Assembly (NCBI RefSeq): GCF_028583425.1
Contig: NC_072801.1
Span: 21,224,001 to 21,288,000 of the forward strand
Length of the DNA: 64,000 bases
Source: Eublepharis macularius
Lineage: Eukaryota > Chordata > Lepidosauria > Squamata > Eublepharidae
Direction: 5' to 3'
A program made the position numbers and the translations under genes. This document shows, in pieces, positions 1 to 13,212 of the stretch (its first letter is position 1; each line of letters begins with the position of its first letter). The notes below the pieces were generated by a model. It did not search any database and was not told the origin of the DNA. It saw nothing but the letters and a program-made list of their open reading frames with translations.

Positions 1-249
1 CCCAGAGGGGAGTGTGAATGAAGCTTTCTAGGTTCCCTAACCTTGGTTGCCCGCTCTGTGGTCCCAGCAAAACTAGATGAGAGCATCTACCCTCCTGAGG
101 AGATGGAGGCAGGACTGTACATTGAACTGACTGGGGCATTGGCCGTGGGTGCTTCTCGAGGGTGCTAGTCAGGTAGCCTCCAGTGCCTGCCCTGGGTCTG
201 CTGTTGCAGCAGGCACAAGGGAAGGGTTCAGGAGAGGTATACAGGTTTA

Positions 250-2847
<2,598 letters not shown>

Positions 2848-3541
2848 CTGCGCACAAAAATCAAACACAAGGTGCTTATGCAGATGGGCAAGCAAGAGTG
2901 CACTCCTTTCGTTTAGTGCAAGGGTAGGGAAAAGGTAAATATCTGTTTTAGAACTCGCGTCAGTGGTCTCTTATCTTTCTGGTAAAACTGCCTGGTATCT
3001 ATAATTCTGTGTGTATCAGTCTTTTCTTTTATATTGCTTTCAAAATTAGTTACGTTAACCTATTTCACAAAACACTTGATGCATTCTCTCTGTAACAGGA
3101 AAGTAGCTACAGCAATGCTACTGGAATGCAGGATATTTTTTTAGGCATACAGAAATAAACTCTTACAGAGAAATAAGAAAGCAGGAGAGGGGGAAGCATC
3201 TAGTCTGAAAAACTGAAGTATAGAATGTTTCCACTAAAACAAATGTACAATTTCAGCTTCAGGTAGCAGCCGGAGAAATAAGAGGTCAGTAAATCCATCT
3301 TAGAGAGGCAGGTGTCTCTGTCTACTTCCTACTGGCACACAAGTATTTTTGTCCTTTAATCTGGCTGTTCTCATCTTGATGGGTTCCACAAACAGGGAAA
3401 AGAATAATACGTAAATAGGTCATCATAGACAAATAATAAACATATAACCTCTCATAAGAGAAGCAGCAGCTGTATACTTACTATCTATTCAGCCTGGTCA
3501 CAGGTGTTTCTGCCCTTTAAACTCTTACACTGGCTGCTCAC

Positions 3542-3615
3542 CCTTCTGGTTTCCTGGGTAGAGAAGAAGGGGGGATGTGAAAAAAAGCTGAATTGATATC
3601 AGGCAGGACTATACC
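3542..3615 (-). other. Probable untranslated exon 1 of the oncomodulin-type gene
   Basis: Read on the minus strand, a TATATAAG box (3640-3647) is followed about 25-30 bp later by a stretch that ends at a GTGAGC donor (GT complement at 3540-3541). The donor is 694 bp upstream of the acceptor before the ATG exon. This matches the parvalbumin layout with a short non-coding first exon, and the same arrangement precedes the paralogue at 38 kb. The upper boundary is only inferred from TATA spacing. Confidence 0.6.
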
Positions 3616-3639
3616 TTTGGCTTGGACCTGTCTGTCTAA

Positions 3640-3647
3640 CTTATATA
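3640..3647 (-). promoter_or_regulatory. TATA box of the oncomodulin-type gene
   Basis: The minus strand reads CCTATATAAG here. It lies upstream of the inferred untranslated exon and is almost identical to the TATA box of the neighbouring parvalbumin (CCTATATAAG near 38344-38353). The shared core promoter supports tandem duplication with promoter. Confidence 0.65.
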
Positions 3648-3659
3648 GGATTCTAAAGG

Positions 3660-4870
3660 TGACAATGGCTACTTGGGTTACCTTTTCATGGATTAGATGC
3701 TCCATTTGAGACCCTGCTCAGATGTCTTGCTTAACTAATGAACTGGGTTTTTTTCCCCTTCTATTTATACTTGAGAAGTACATTGTCAGGACTCTCCTGT
3801 CCTGACAATAAATTAATGTACATGCTTTAATTAAGCTTTGTCATGGGCCATTGAGTGGAAATCCCATTGCAAGTTCTGTGGTCCCAAATTAAGGATGGGT
3901 TTTCACAGGTAACTCCAACAGGTAAATGTGTGGAATGAGAAAGCTGTTTTTATTTCTTTTGAGTCGTTCTGCATCTTTTGAAGGAAGTTGGAAGTGACAG
4001 ACACCCAACAACAACTCTGTCAGTAAGACGGAAGCACACTGGATACTTTTTGGAGTGAACTGTCCTCAGCAAGGTTCATTTCCTTATACGGAAGCTACTT
4101 CCTAAATTACTTTGGATGGGAAAAGTAGGAAAGCTAAGCATTCAATGACAGCAAAAACTGGGTAACTCTCTTCGATTTTTTTAAAATTTGTATGAGCCAA
4201 TCTGCACTGCATCTTTTAAAACTCAGGTGCAAAAAGTATCACATAATAAAATAACAAAGCATGAATTAAGGATGTGTAACTCGGGGGTATGGCATGTGAT
4301 TTGCATACCAGAATTCAGTTCCTGACATCTCCAGCTTAAGAAGAATCTCTGGCAACAGAGCTAGGAAATACGCACTGCTCTATTTCTGACTAAATGTAAA
4401 CTTATTTCACTGCTTCCATAACAGCATATAGCATTTGATATATTTATCGAATTTAATAAATGCTTTAATTTTCTATAAGCAAAATTGCAAATACACCAGT
4501 ACCAAAGAAAGCTACAAATTGCTGCACCCAGTGCTACCTTAGCGCAGCTTTAAGCTGCCACAAACTCCTGGTTATTTGAGGTAGTGGAATAAACATAGTT
4601 ACTTCTCTGAAATTAGCATGCACATGGAGATTGCTTTGTGCTGTGGAAGCAGTATCAATATGCTCCCTCACCAATCCAAGAGTCTCCCATCCATCACTAA
4701 TGGGGCTGTATGGTGTTGGGGTGGACTCCATGCAAAATGTTCCAAACTCTACAGCTGACACAAGGTGCTGTTTGAAGGCCTTGTGCCTGAGTTTAGGGTT
4801 GAGATGTTAACTTGTACTTGAACCTACATCTGTTCTTATGTTGGATGAAGTGTCTTGGACAGAAACAAAC
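3660..4870. other. Upstream flank of the oncomodulin-type gene; no gene seen
   Basis: No exon or long reading frame is recognisable. At about 4286-4375 there is a degenerate piece of the tRNA SINE family that is clearer at 51.5 kb (catctccagctta and neighbouring words). The rest is AT-rich single-copy-looking sequence. Confidence 0.6.
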
Positions 4871-4873
4871 CTA

Positions 4874-5052
4874 GGCCGTTTCCACACTACTCACCTTCAT
4901 CTGGTACGCTGCACAACGCTGCGAAAAAACACAGTAGCGCCCGAGTTTTGCGCGACATTGCACAAAACTCGTGCGAGAAGACATTATCTTCCATGTTTTT
5001 TTCACAATGTTGCGCAGCATTCCAGATGAAGGTGAGTAGTGTGGAAACAGCC
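4874..5052. mobile_element. Palindromic MITE, ~179 bp
   Basis: The two ends are inverted copies of each other: left ggccgtttccacactac, right complement ggctgtttccacactac. The similarity continues inward for about 60 bp with a few mismatches (cttcatctgg, cgctgc, gaaaaaa). There is no coding capacity. A clear target-site duplication was not found, so the superfamily is open. Confidence 0.75.
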
Positions 5053-5053
5053 A

Positions 5054-5458
5054 TTATTCAGTGGCACCCTGTAGCATGAAATCCTGCAATAATACTTGAC
5101 GCCAAGACCACAAGTTGTCCTTCACCAATGATTGGGCTAAGTTGTCATGAACCTGAGAAGTCCACTTAAGTCTCCTCATACCAGGCTGGCACCCTTCTAG
5201 AATACCTGAGACAGGATTGAGGAAAATGTTATCCCTAAAACCAAGTGAATGTCTTAATGGGCATTGGTTACTCTCTGTTCTATTACCAACCTCAAAGCCC
5301 AAGGTGTGACCTAAAAGCGAAGAAGAAATTGCTATATAGTCAATTATACCAGCTCCCTGAGTGGAAAGAAATGTAAATGCACCACCAGAAGTGTCAAACC
5401 AGGTGCCATGTAGAATGTGCAGCTGATGGCTGAGGGGACTGCCACTAGCACAGCACAT
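5054..5458 (-). pseudogene. LINE fragment: APE-type endonuclease end
   Basis: A 134-residue open stretch carries the second half of an APE-type endonuclease: IIDYIAISSSLL (the IDYI block) followed by NRTESNQCPL, which corresponds to the usual R-x-E-S-D-H-x-P-L block, with N in place of the catalytic D and Q in place of H. The family resembles the LINE at 29-31 kb (inference). It has no start or continuation and is a dead fragment. Confidence 0.65.
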
Positions 5459-5506
5459 TCATCGATGCCACAGCAGTGCCTGCAGTCAAGTTTGCCTACA
5501 TTGCAG

Positions 5507-7080
5507 GATTCGTTTTCGTTTTCGCAGCCATGTCGGACGCTCCTCTCGGCAGGTCCGAGAGGAAGCGGCCGAGCCGCCTGGCCGGGCGGCTGATCTGCAA
5601 AGGTTAGCCCCCAGACTCTCAGGCAGGGAGTCTGAGTCCGGGACGCGGCGGGAAGAGCCCTCTGACAGATCGAGGCAGGGGGTAAATCGCCCGTTTGTCC
5701 CTATGGAGGCCGGCAGACGAGCGCGGCACCCAGTGTGCTGCCGGGCTATGGAAAACGGCAAGGAGCAGGATTAGGCGAAAGCCTGTAAGAAAGCGAATCC
5801 CTTCTGTTACTACAAGCGCATGTGAGGAGTGGTGGGGTCTGAAGGTTAGAAGACTCGGATTTTTCCCCCCTCATTGAGTCTCGGAAGATTGGCGGTTTCC
5901 CCCCCCCCTAAAATGGCAGCGAAAAAGCAGAGTCCTTCTCTTGGCAAGTCAGTTACGGCGGCCTTGCAGAGGGGCGAGACGCTTGAGGAACTGGTTAAAA
6001 GAGCGGTTATGGAAGCCATAAAACCCTTTGTTGACAAGCTGAATGAAACAGATCAAAGGGTGGGCTTAATTGAAAGCGATGTGAAAGCCATTAAAGAAGC
6101 AGCGGGGGGGGGGGGCAGAGAAGTCTGCCCGGGAAAGTGCGTCACTTACGAGAGCAGCGAACAGGGAATTAAAGTTGGTGGAAAATCAGCTGATCGGATT
6201 GCAAGTGGAGCGAACACAAACCATTTTGCGTCTCCAGAATGTTAAAGAGGAGGAAAAAGAGGATTTATGGGATCTCGCCTCGGAACTTTTAGCGACACCC
6301 GCGAGGGCAACTAAAGAAGAAGTGAAAAGCGCCATTTTGGGAGTCCGTCGGGCATCTTCAAAATATGCAACGAAGCGGCAGCTGCCTCGCGAGATTGTTA
6401 TCGAGTTTTCATCTAGGAGGGTCCGGGACAGTATCCTATATAATTCATACAATGCGGAATTGGACTTTCTGGGAAATAAAGTCAAGATATTGAAGGACGT
6501 TCCATTTTTAGTGCGGAAGAAAAGATTTAAGTACAAGATGTTGGCAGCTCTTTTGAGGGAACGGGATATAAAGTACAAATGGCTACTCCCGGAAGGAATC
6601 GGGTTTAGTTATAAAGATAAAGCTTACAAGATTAATTCGGAAGATCAGCTAAGGGATTTTGTGGATAAAAATTCAGAATTTGGACCAGACACCAAGCAAA
6701 GAGAAGAGGATTCGAAGCCTGAAGGGAGGGGGGAGGCAATGAGCGCTCTGGCGGTAGCTGCGCAGAGGGAATTGCGCCCGAGGCCCAGGGGAGGGAAAAA
6801 GTTAATTTGAACTGTAATTTGTAATTTGTATGATCAACCACTCCGTCACTATTTTATTAAGCTATTTTTTACTATGGCAGTATGAAGGGAAAGCATTGAA
6901 ATGTAGAGTTTAGTGTTTGTAGGTCACCTTCCCCTTTTTTCCACCCCTCCTTCCCTTTGTATTTTTTCTCCCTTCTTTCCCATCCCTTGTGCTATTGTAG
7001 TCTTTTGTAGTTACTGTCTTGTAGGTTATGTATGTATGTAGTAGTTTTGTATGTTAGATATTTTTATTAAAAAAAAAAAA
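5507..7080 (+). mobile_element. ORF1-only L1-type element (HAL1-like), copy 1
   Basis: A unit of about 1.57 kb is bounded by a 17-bp direct repeat, gtttgcctacattgcag, at 5490-5506 and 7081-7097. It has a GC-rich 5' leader beginning gattcg, an L1 ORF1-type coding region (5913-6810), a 3' tail of about 270 bp with a pyrimidine-rich tract, and a poly(A) end. No ORF2 is present. The 5' end and the ORF1-to-tail order equal those of the copy at 61.5 kb, so this is a full unit and not a 3'-deleted L1. Confidence 0.88.
5913..6810 (+). pseudogene. L1-type ORF1 protein, frameshifted copy
   Basis: The reading begins MAAKKQSPSLGKS at 5913. It runs to a G homopolymer near 6105-6115, where the frame changes, and continues in another frame to 6810. 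The first part carries a coiled-coil-like heptad region (VDKLNETDQRVGLIES). The second part corresponds to the RRM-like and C-terminal domains of L1 ORF1p (REIVIEFSSRRVRDSIL and FLVRKKRFKYKMLAALLRER). Compared with the intact 296-residue copy at 61.9 kb, the main defect is this one shift. ORF1p is the RNA-binding chaperone of L1 RNPs. Confidence 0.85.
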
Positions 7081-7097
7081 GTTTGCCTACATTGCAG

Positions 7098-8180
7098 ATG
7101 ATGCTCTGTGGCTGTATAGAGATGAGAATGGGTGGCAAGCAGAAATGGGCTTTTTCAGTGATGGTGCCTCTAATCTTAGAAATGTCTTCCCCTTGTGTAA
7201 TATGCAGCCCACCTGATCCTCCTGTCCATATATTTCGAAACATTTCAATAAATAAAGAGAGCCACATAGCCAAGAGATGCTAAAATCACTTAAAGAACAT
7301 GATAAAAGATGGTGTAGCAGGTCAGTGGCTGCTCTGTTTGAAACAGAAAACCAAAACCCTAAGCGATACTAATCCTAGCCGAAAGGTTGGTTACAAAAGC
7401 CAAAACCAAACTGAATTTCAGAAGGAAGGCCAATGCCACCGTATAGCAATACAGGAGGCAATCTACAGTTACTGGCATTTATTTATTCATTAATGACACT
7501 CTTCGTCTGAAACTTTGCTGCTTGTGTGCATTAATTAGAATGAATGAAATCATTGCTGGGTAAATAAATTCCCCTTATAAAGAGGTATTTTAAGGACGTA
7601 CTGCCAGAATCTGACATATGTTTGGGGACGTGTGTGCGCAGAGGGGTTCATATCATAAGCCTAAACCTGAAATCAACTATTCTACATTTCCATGGCGTCA
7701 AATGTCATTTGCTCAGTATGTCTGCAAAGAGGTTCAAAGGAAAAACGAAAGCTGGTTAAGAGACTGCGGCTCAGCATGTGCTTTGCATGTTGGTTCCAGC
7801 TCTGCCATCTCCTTTATCAAGGCCAGAGGTCTGATTATGGCAGCTTCAGATGTTAATATCACTTGTGGCGTTCATGCCCTTCTCATGGATTTCCTGGAAG
7901 CATCCGGTTGGACACTAGAAAACAGGATGCTTGAACTTGCTGAATCTTGTGCCTGGTCCAGCAGGGCTGTTCTTAAAACACCAGAGAACACATCTGAGGA
8001 TGTGGCACTTTGGACAATAACGTATTATTTGGACTGACACCTTAAGACCAAGTAAGTCCAATTTACAGCCTCAAGTTGTATATAGTTTCAATGGATAATG
8101 TTTTACTTGGTTGAATCAAAATCACCACCACATAGGTTATGTTTTTCATATGTTCAGGTACATTGTTATAGGAAGTTGCA
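7098..8180. other. Intergenic; no gene seen
   Basis: Several open stretches occur on both strands, the longest 139 codons at 7618-8037. None shows a recognisable domain or splice-bounded exon. No repeat was recognised with confidence. Confidence 0.5.
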
Positions 8181-8184
8181 GGGA

Positions 8185-8660
8185 ACATAAGAGCAACTGC
8201 GTGGGGCCTGATCAGTGTTCCATCTAGTCCTGCTTCATAAAGTGGCCAATCAGATGCCCCCAGAAGACCTAAAAGGCCAAAAGCTTCCCCTGTCCCATCC
8301 CTGCCCTCTGCACTGTTATTCAGAAGTATACTGCTTCTGAACATAGAAGTTCCGTTTAGTCATTGTAGGTAATAGCCATGGGTGAACCTGTCCTCTATGA
8401 ATTTTTCTAATCTCCCTATAAACTCATCTAAGTTACTGGCCATCCATACATCCCATGGCAGGGAGTTCTACAAGTTAATGCTTTGTGTGAAGGCGGTACT
8501 TTCTTTTGTCTGTCCTGCAGAGTTAAGATGCTCAGAAGCTGTATCCCCTGTCCACAGTTAATGGAAATAGCTTCTAAACTTGCATGTTATCATCTGCAAG
8601 GCTTCTGGGCACGTTTCCCTCTTTATATCTAACCATTTTCATGAATATGTAGCTGCCTTC
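8185..8660 (-). repeat. CR1-like LINE 3' region, old
   Basis: It contains the words shared by several copies in this window (gatcagtgttccatctagtcc, agtggccaatcagatgcc, tttctaatctccctataaactc, catcccatggcaggg). These are characteristic of an abundant amniote CR1/L3-type LINE. Reading frames are destroyed. Confidence 0.6.
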
Positions 8661-8924
8661 AAAATTTGGCAAGGCTCAGCAGAATAGCGTTAGGTAACCT
8701 TTATTTTGAGTATGATCAGTCATCTCAATATATTTTAGATGTTATCACATATTAGTGCCACAAACTATTCCAAAACTCCAGAAATGAAATCAGAAGAGCG
8801 ATTAAACCAAGGCTAAATCAAACAACTATGGAAAAAGTCTCCCACAGGAAAAGTGTTTTTGCCATATATCAAAGGAATCACTGATCAGATGGGAAAGCTT
8901 ATGAAAAAGCACAACCTACAAACA

Positions 8925-9046
8925 TCAAAAAGAGTCCAGTAGCATCTTTAAGACTAACCAATAAAATTGGTTAGTCTTAAAGGTGCTACTGGACTCTTTT
9001 TGATTTTGCTACCACAGACTAACACGGCTAACTCCTCTGCATCTAG
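8925..9046. mobile_element. Fold-back insert with 35-bp arms inside the Penelope element
   Basis: The insert is flanked by the 12-bp direct repeat aacctacaaaca at 8913-8924 and 9047-9058. Arms at 8927-8961 and 8967-9001 are inverted copies with one mismatch and a 5-nt loop. The remaining part (acagactaacacggctaactcc) is a common amniote repeat tail, probably another Penelope-type terminal sequence. A related tail lies at 23560-23640. Confidence 0.78.
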
Positions 9047-9047
9047 A

Positions 9048-9359
9048 ACCTACAAACAGTATTCAGACCCACCAGAAAAATACAACAGATGCTACGATCA
9101 GCAAAAGACAGTAGAGACCCCCCTCACCTCTGCAGGAGTATACTGCATACTCTGCAGCTGTGGACAAGTTTACATCGGGACCACACAGCGTAGCATCCAG
9201 ACAAGAATAAAAGAACATGAAAGACACTGCAGACTTGGCCATCCGGAAAAATCAGCAGTGGCTGAACATAGCCTAACTCAAACAGGACACAGTATCCTAT
9301 TCCAGGACACTAAAATACTGGACAACACTTCCAACTACTTTGCACAGGGAAGCCATTGA
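9048..9359 (+). pseudogene. GIY-YIG endonuclease domain of a Penelope-like element
   Basis: The frame carries GVYCILCSCGQVYIGTTQRS followed by TRIKEHERHCRLGHPEKSAV and AEHSLTQTGHSI. This is the GIY-YIG fold (here GVY...VYIG) with its downstream R, H and E residues, as in Penelope-like elements. It lacks a complete reverse transcriptase upstream, and related residues continue in other frames after 9359, so it is a decayed fragment. It is not a host nuclease. Confidence 0.85.
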
Positions 9360-9909
9360 AATTCATAAGCATAAGCACAATTTCAACAATAAGAAGAGAC
9401 TTTAAGAATGAATAGAGCATGGTTTCCAGTCCTGAAAAACACCAGGCTAACAAAATACATCCTACAATATCCCTGCAGAGAAGATTAGCATATCAAGCAC
9501 CAATCCATATGCAAAAGAACCTCCTCAGGATACAGTGAAGCCTTCCTCCATTAGCATTCCACACCCTGGGAAACTCTTACAGGATGACTCAGCCCAACCC
9601 CACCTTCCTGAATAGATATAAATTACCTGCCAACATCTTCTCCACACTGTGACACTGAGAGATCTCTGTCTTTTGGTGCTACATTTCTGAAGATGCCAGT
9701 CACAGCTGCTGGCGAAATGTCAGGAACTACAATGCCAAGACCATGGCTATACAGCCCGGAAAATCCACAACAACCAAGTCAGAGGTTCACTATTCCCATT
9801 ACCCCTCCCATCCCAAAATCCTTATTAATGGTCCTTTTCAAACTGGAACTTTAAAGTGTTTCAGTATCTGTTCTACTTCCTATGTATGCAGGAGTTTCAC
9901 ACTTGCAAG

Positions 9910-10900
9910 GTAGTCATGGGACGCAGTACCCATGTTTGTCCGCAATATCCTCTATTTTCCCCCCTGCGGACATCTTGCAATTTTATTTTTAAGCCGCTGC
10001 CGAGTTGCGTCTGGCCCAATTAATGTCAGTGCGAACTCTATACTCCCCCTCTGCTTCTCTTTTCCCCTCCTCTCCTTTTCCTCAGGAGCTGACTTGTCTG
10101 TGCAGAATGAATCATTCCTCAGCTCTCTGAACTTCTTTCTCACCATTTTTATCAGTAAAGCAAAGTAAGGGTCATAAGGCTGCTTCTCCATTGGCTTACT
10201 TCCTCCCGGATATGCACACACTCTCTTATTGTTTTTTTCAAAGCCAGGAATGATTCCTAACATTGCTGCTTGTTCCCTGCTGTCTTTAAAAGCCAGGGAA
10301 AGGTTAAATGGCTGCTTTTCCCTTCCTCCCTCGAGGGTATGTGCTCACTCTCTCTCTCTTTTTCAAAGCCAGGAATGAGTTGTAATGCTGGTCATTACAT
10401 ACTGCTCATTTCTCCTGGCCTTAAAAAAAACCCCACAAACATTTTGCACAGTGGTTTGCAAAACAAAGCGTCAAGGAAGCTGCCAGGAGGGGATGAAGTG
10501 GCAGTATTTTAACCCTTTCCTGGCTTGCCTTTAAAAAAAATGAGAATGAAACAAGCATGAAAAGTACATGTCCCCCCCCCCCAAACTCTGCCATCAATTG
10601 CCTCTCCAGTGGACACGGGTCATCCCAATCAGCAAATACAGGGGCAGGGACGGGTTCCAACACTGCAACAGTATGCATGCTCAAAGTTTTTTTAAAAAGT
10701 GTGATGTGAATTGCAAAGCCCCGAAAGCCCGAAACCACACCGAGGCTTCAAAGCCTGTCTAAAATGAAAAACAAGATGCCAAATTGGAACTCCCTTGGAC
10801 AATGTGGAACATGGGGGTGCCATGCTGAAGCCATTGCGATCATGGCAAATGTTCATAAATGCGGTTTAAACCTTAAGTGCGAAAAGGGCCAAAGTATCTT
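9910..10900. repeat. Unclassified repeat with internal duplication
   Basis: Two diverged direct copies of about 90 bp are visible at roughly 10178-10260 and 10304-10390 (ggctgctt.tcc...cttcctccc...tatg...cacactctct...tcaaagccaggaatga). C-rich and A-rich tracts follow. The end near 10875 (gtgcgaaaagggcc) looks like a transposon terminus, but no partner was found. No protein is recognised. Confidence 0.4.
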
Positions 10901-12940
10901 CACTTCAGTGAGGTTCTTTTCTGAATAAGAACTTGAGCTCACTGATTGGATCCACAGTCTAGGATACTGGTGATTCAGTTTCATCCAAGATCTCAGGGGC
11001 TGATACCTTCTTTAATCGGGTATGGTGTATCCAAAAATCATGACCCTCTAGTTTGGTGCAACTGTGTAACGTAAGAAGCACTTGCCTGAGTCCTTCCCAA
11101 TCCACAGTCAGAGAACTATGCTTCCATCATTTAACATAACCCAGTCACATGGCTGAAAGGAATGGACCAGAAAATCATAGGGCAGAGCTGTTCAGCGAGG
11201 ATGGCCCTGTGGAGAGAATGCAAAACAGACTGCAAGGCAACAACATATTCTTTCATCTGTATGTCACCTATCTCAAAATCTAATACTCCCTACTTTGGGA
11301 ATATGGGATAGGGCATTCCACATAATAGCTCAAAGGGACTCAGCCCTAACTTTACCCTAGGTGTGGCCCGCAACTGAGTAAAGGCGGTGAGTAATGCTTC
11401 CAGTCAGTGCAGCTTTGTGTCCATGCAAATCTTAGTTAAAAAGGTTTTCAAACTTCTATTTAGTCATTCTTCTTGACCACTGGCCTGTGGTTTCCAAGCT
11501 GTGTGTAGGTCCCAGAGTTTCTAAATGTAAGGGATAATTGCTATATGATCTGGTTCACAAAAATGCATTCCGTGGTCTAGGGTCCCAAATCGCAGAATTA
11601 TGTGATGGAGGAGGACTTTGGCAGCCTGTTTGACTGTTGAGGAGGCACGTGGGGATGCTTCTGGCCATCTGGTAACTTTGTCTACCAATACTAAGAGGTA
11701 GCAATGTCTCCCTTGGTCAGTGAAATCTACTTGTATCGACAGGAACTGGCGATTCACCCATGTGTGCACTCCAGGTTGTGGTTCACTTTTGGACTAACTG
11801 TTCAGCTGTTTGGTGAAGCCTAACAGCAGTGATATAGTGAATAAATGCTTCCACCATCTTTCAGCCATTATTGTGAGTTGTGATAAGCCCATAAGAGTTG
11901 TGATAGTCCCATAAGAACTTTTGCAACATAGCAAGGGGAACTAAGATTTTACTACTAGATTATGTCCTCCATCCTTTGTCATTCTTAGAATCTCCTTGGG
12001 TAATGGCCTCTTGTTCCTCTTGCTTGGTATACTGTGGTGAGGGTGGTAGGCCAAAACTGGATATGAGGGTGAGCTGCAGGTTCCCAAGTTGTTTAAGTGC
12101 TGCTTGTTTCATCGCTTCATCAGCCATGTTAATTCCACGAACACCTGGGGTCTTTCCCTTTTGATGTACTTTGACATGGACTATTGTCACCTGCCTTGGG
12201 AGCAATAATGCTTCCAGGAGTTCCAACACCAGCTCATTGTGGACAATTTGGTCCCTATTTTCATTCTGAAAACCTCGCTCCTTCCACAATGCCTCATAAG
12301 CATGACAAACTCTGATATTTGGAATCAGTGTAGATGGTCACTCTCTGTTCTCGTCCCCAATATTAGGGCCCTCCTGAATGCATACAGTTCAGCTGCTTGA
12401 GCTGACCAGGTAGATGGGATTGGGATGGGTTCCACTTCCAAAAGCTCATGCAGAGTAGTAACTGCATACCCAGTCTTCCACTTTCCTTCTTCCATTTGGC
12501 TATAAACATTTCTAAGTTTGGATTATCCAGTGGAGTATCCAGCAGGTTCACCCTTGCCATTTTTAGACTACCACTTCAAAACATTCATGCATGTCTGACA
12601 ATTCAAGCTTGTCTGGAAGAAGGGTGGCTGGGTTGAAGCAATTGCAGCTTTCAAATGTCATGTCCTCTCTGCTGAAGAGGAGCACCTCATAATTGACCAT
12701 TCTGTCCAACATTAGTCATTTACTTCCCCATTACTGAAGCAGGAGACATAACATATGTGGGCAGTATACATGCATCGGATTCTCAAGTGTAAATTTGTGG
12801 GCTTCCTCTACTGCCATGGCTGTTGCTGGTGATTGACATGGTGATTGACAAGGATCTAGTTGTTCTTCCTTTCGAAGTTGAGTGATCGCAAGTTGCAATC
12901 CATGTCTCCCTTCCATCGATAACGGGTACTGCTGAATTCA
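10900..12940 (-). mobile_element. Endogenous retrovirus pol fossil (gammaretrovirus-like)
   Basis: Going down the minus strand there are remnants of the RT connection (FNPATLLP-like, then HECFE), RNase H (LLDTPLDNPNLEMF; further on KVHQKGKTPGVRG with NMADEA), and the integrase core (VDFTDQGRHCYLLVLVDKVT, WPEASP). The order is that of retroviral pol and the wording is closest to the gamma/epsilon group. It is old and badly broken with many breaks. LTRs, gag and env were not identified. Confidence 0.82.
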
Positions 12941-12956
12941 GATGGGTCTTTTTCCA

Positions 12957-13212
12957 GGCTTAATATTAACAACAACAACAACATTTGATTTATATACCGC
13001 CCTTCAGGTTGACTTAACACCCACTCTGAGCGGTTTACAAAGTATGTTGTTATTATCCCCACAACAAAACACCCTGTGAGGTGGGTGGGGCTGAGAGAGC
13101 TAGAAGTTGTGACTGACCCAAGGTCACCCAGTGAAGGAGTGGGGAATCAAACCTGGTTCTCCAGATTAGAGTCCCGCGCTCTTATCCACTACGCCACACT
13201 GATAGATACCAC
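12957..13212 (-). repeat. tRNA-derived SINE, inserted in the ERV region
   Basis: On the minus strand it begins with a tRNA-like head (agtgtggcgtagtggataag, A box; ggtttgattcc, B box). It continues with the body seen in many squamate SINEs (gtgaccttgggtcagtcac, ctcacagggtg) and ends in a (GTT)n tail. The Pol III boxes are well kept, so it is relatively young. Confidence 0.85.

Larger units (their letters stand above)
8745..9777 (+). mobile_element. Penelope-like retroelement, 3' part
   Basis: The coding remnant runs from the end of the reverse transcriptase (words like VFAIYQ and MGKLMKKHN in the frames before 8912) through a GIY-YIG endonuclease (9048-9359). It is followed by a 3' region ending in the block at 9640-9777 (ggtgctacatttctgaagatgcc through cacaacaacca). 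That tail block recurs three times elsewhere in the window. The element is interrupted by a 122-bp fold-back insert at 8925-9046. Confidence 0.82.

Noticed and set aside
5486-5761. Minus-strand frame shared with 61446-61769
   Set aside because: It recurs only because both ORF1-only L1 elements share the same 5' leader. It is the antisense of the leader and not conserved as a protein.
7618-8037. 139-codon plus-strand open frame
   Set aside because: No domain, no splice-bounded exon structure, no good initiation context or neighbour support. Expected by chance in a window of this size.
9048-9359. Host GIY-YIG nuclease gene
   Set aside because: The residues and downstream tail are those of a Penelope-like element, and the frame lacks a proper start and is surrounded by element sequence.
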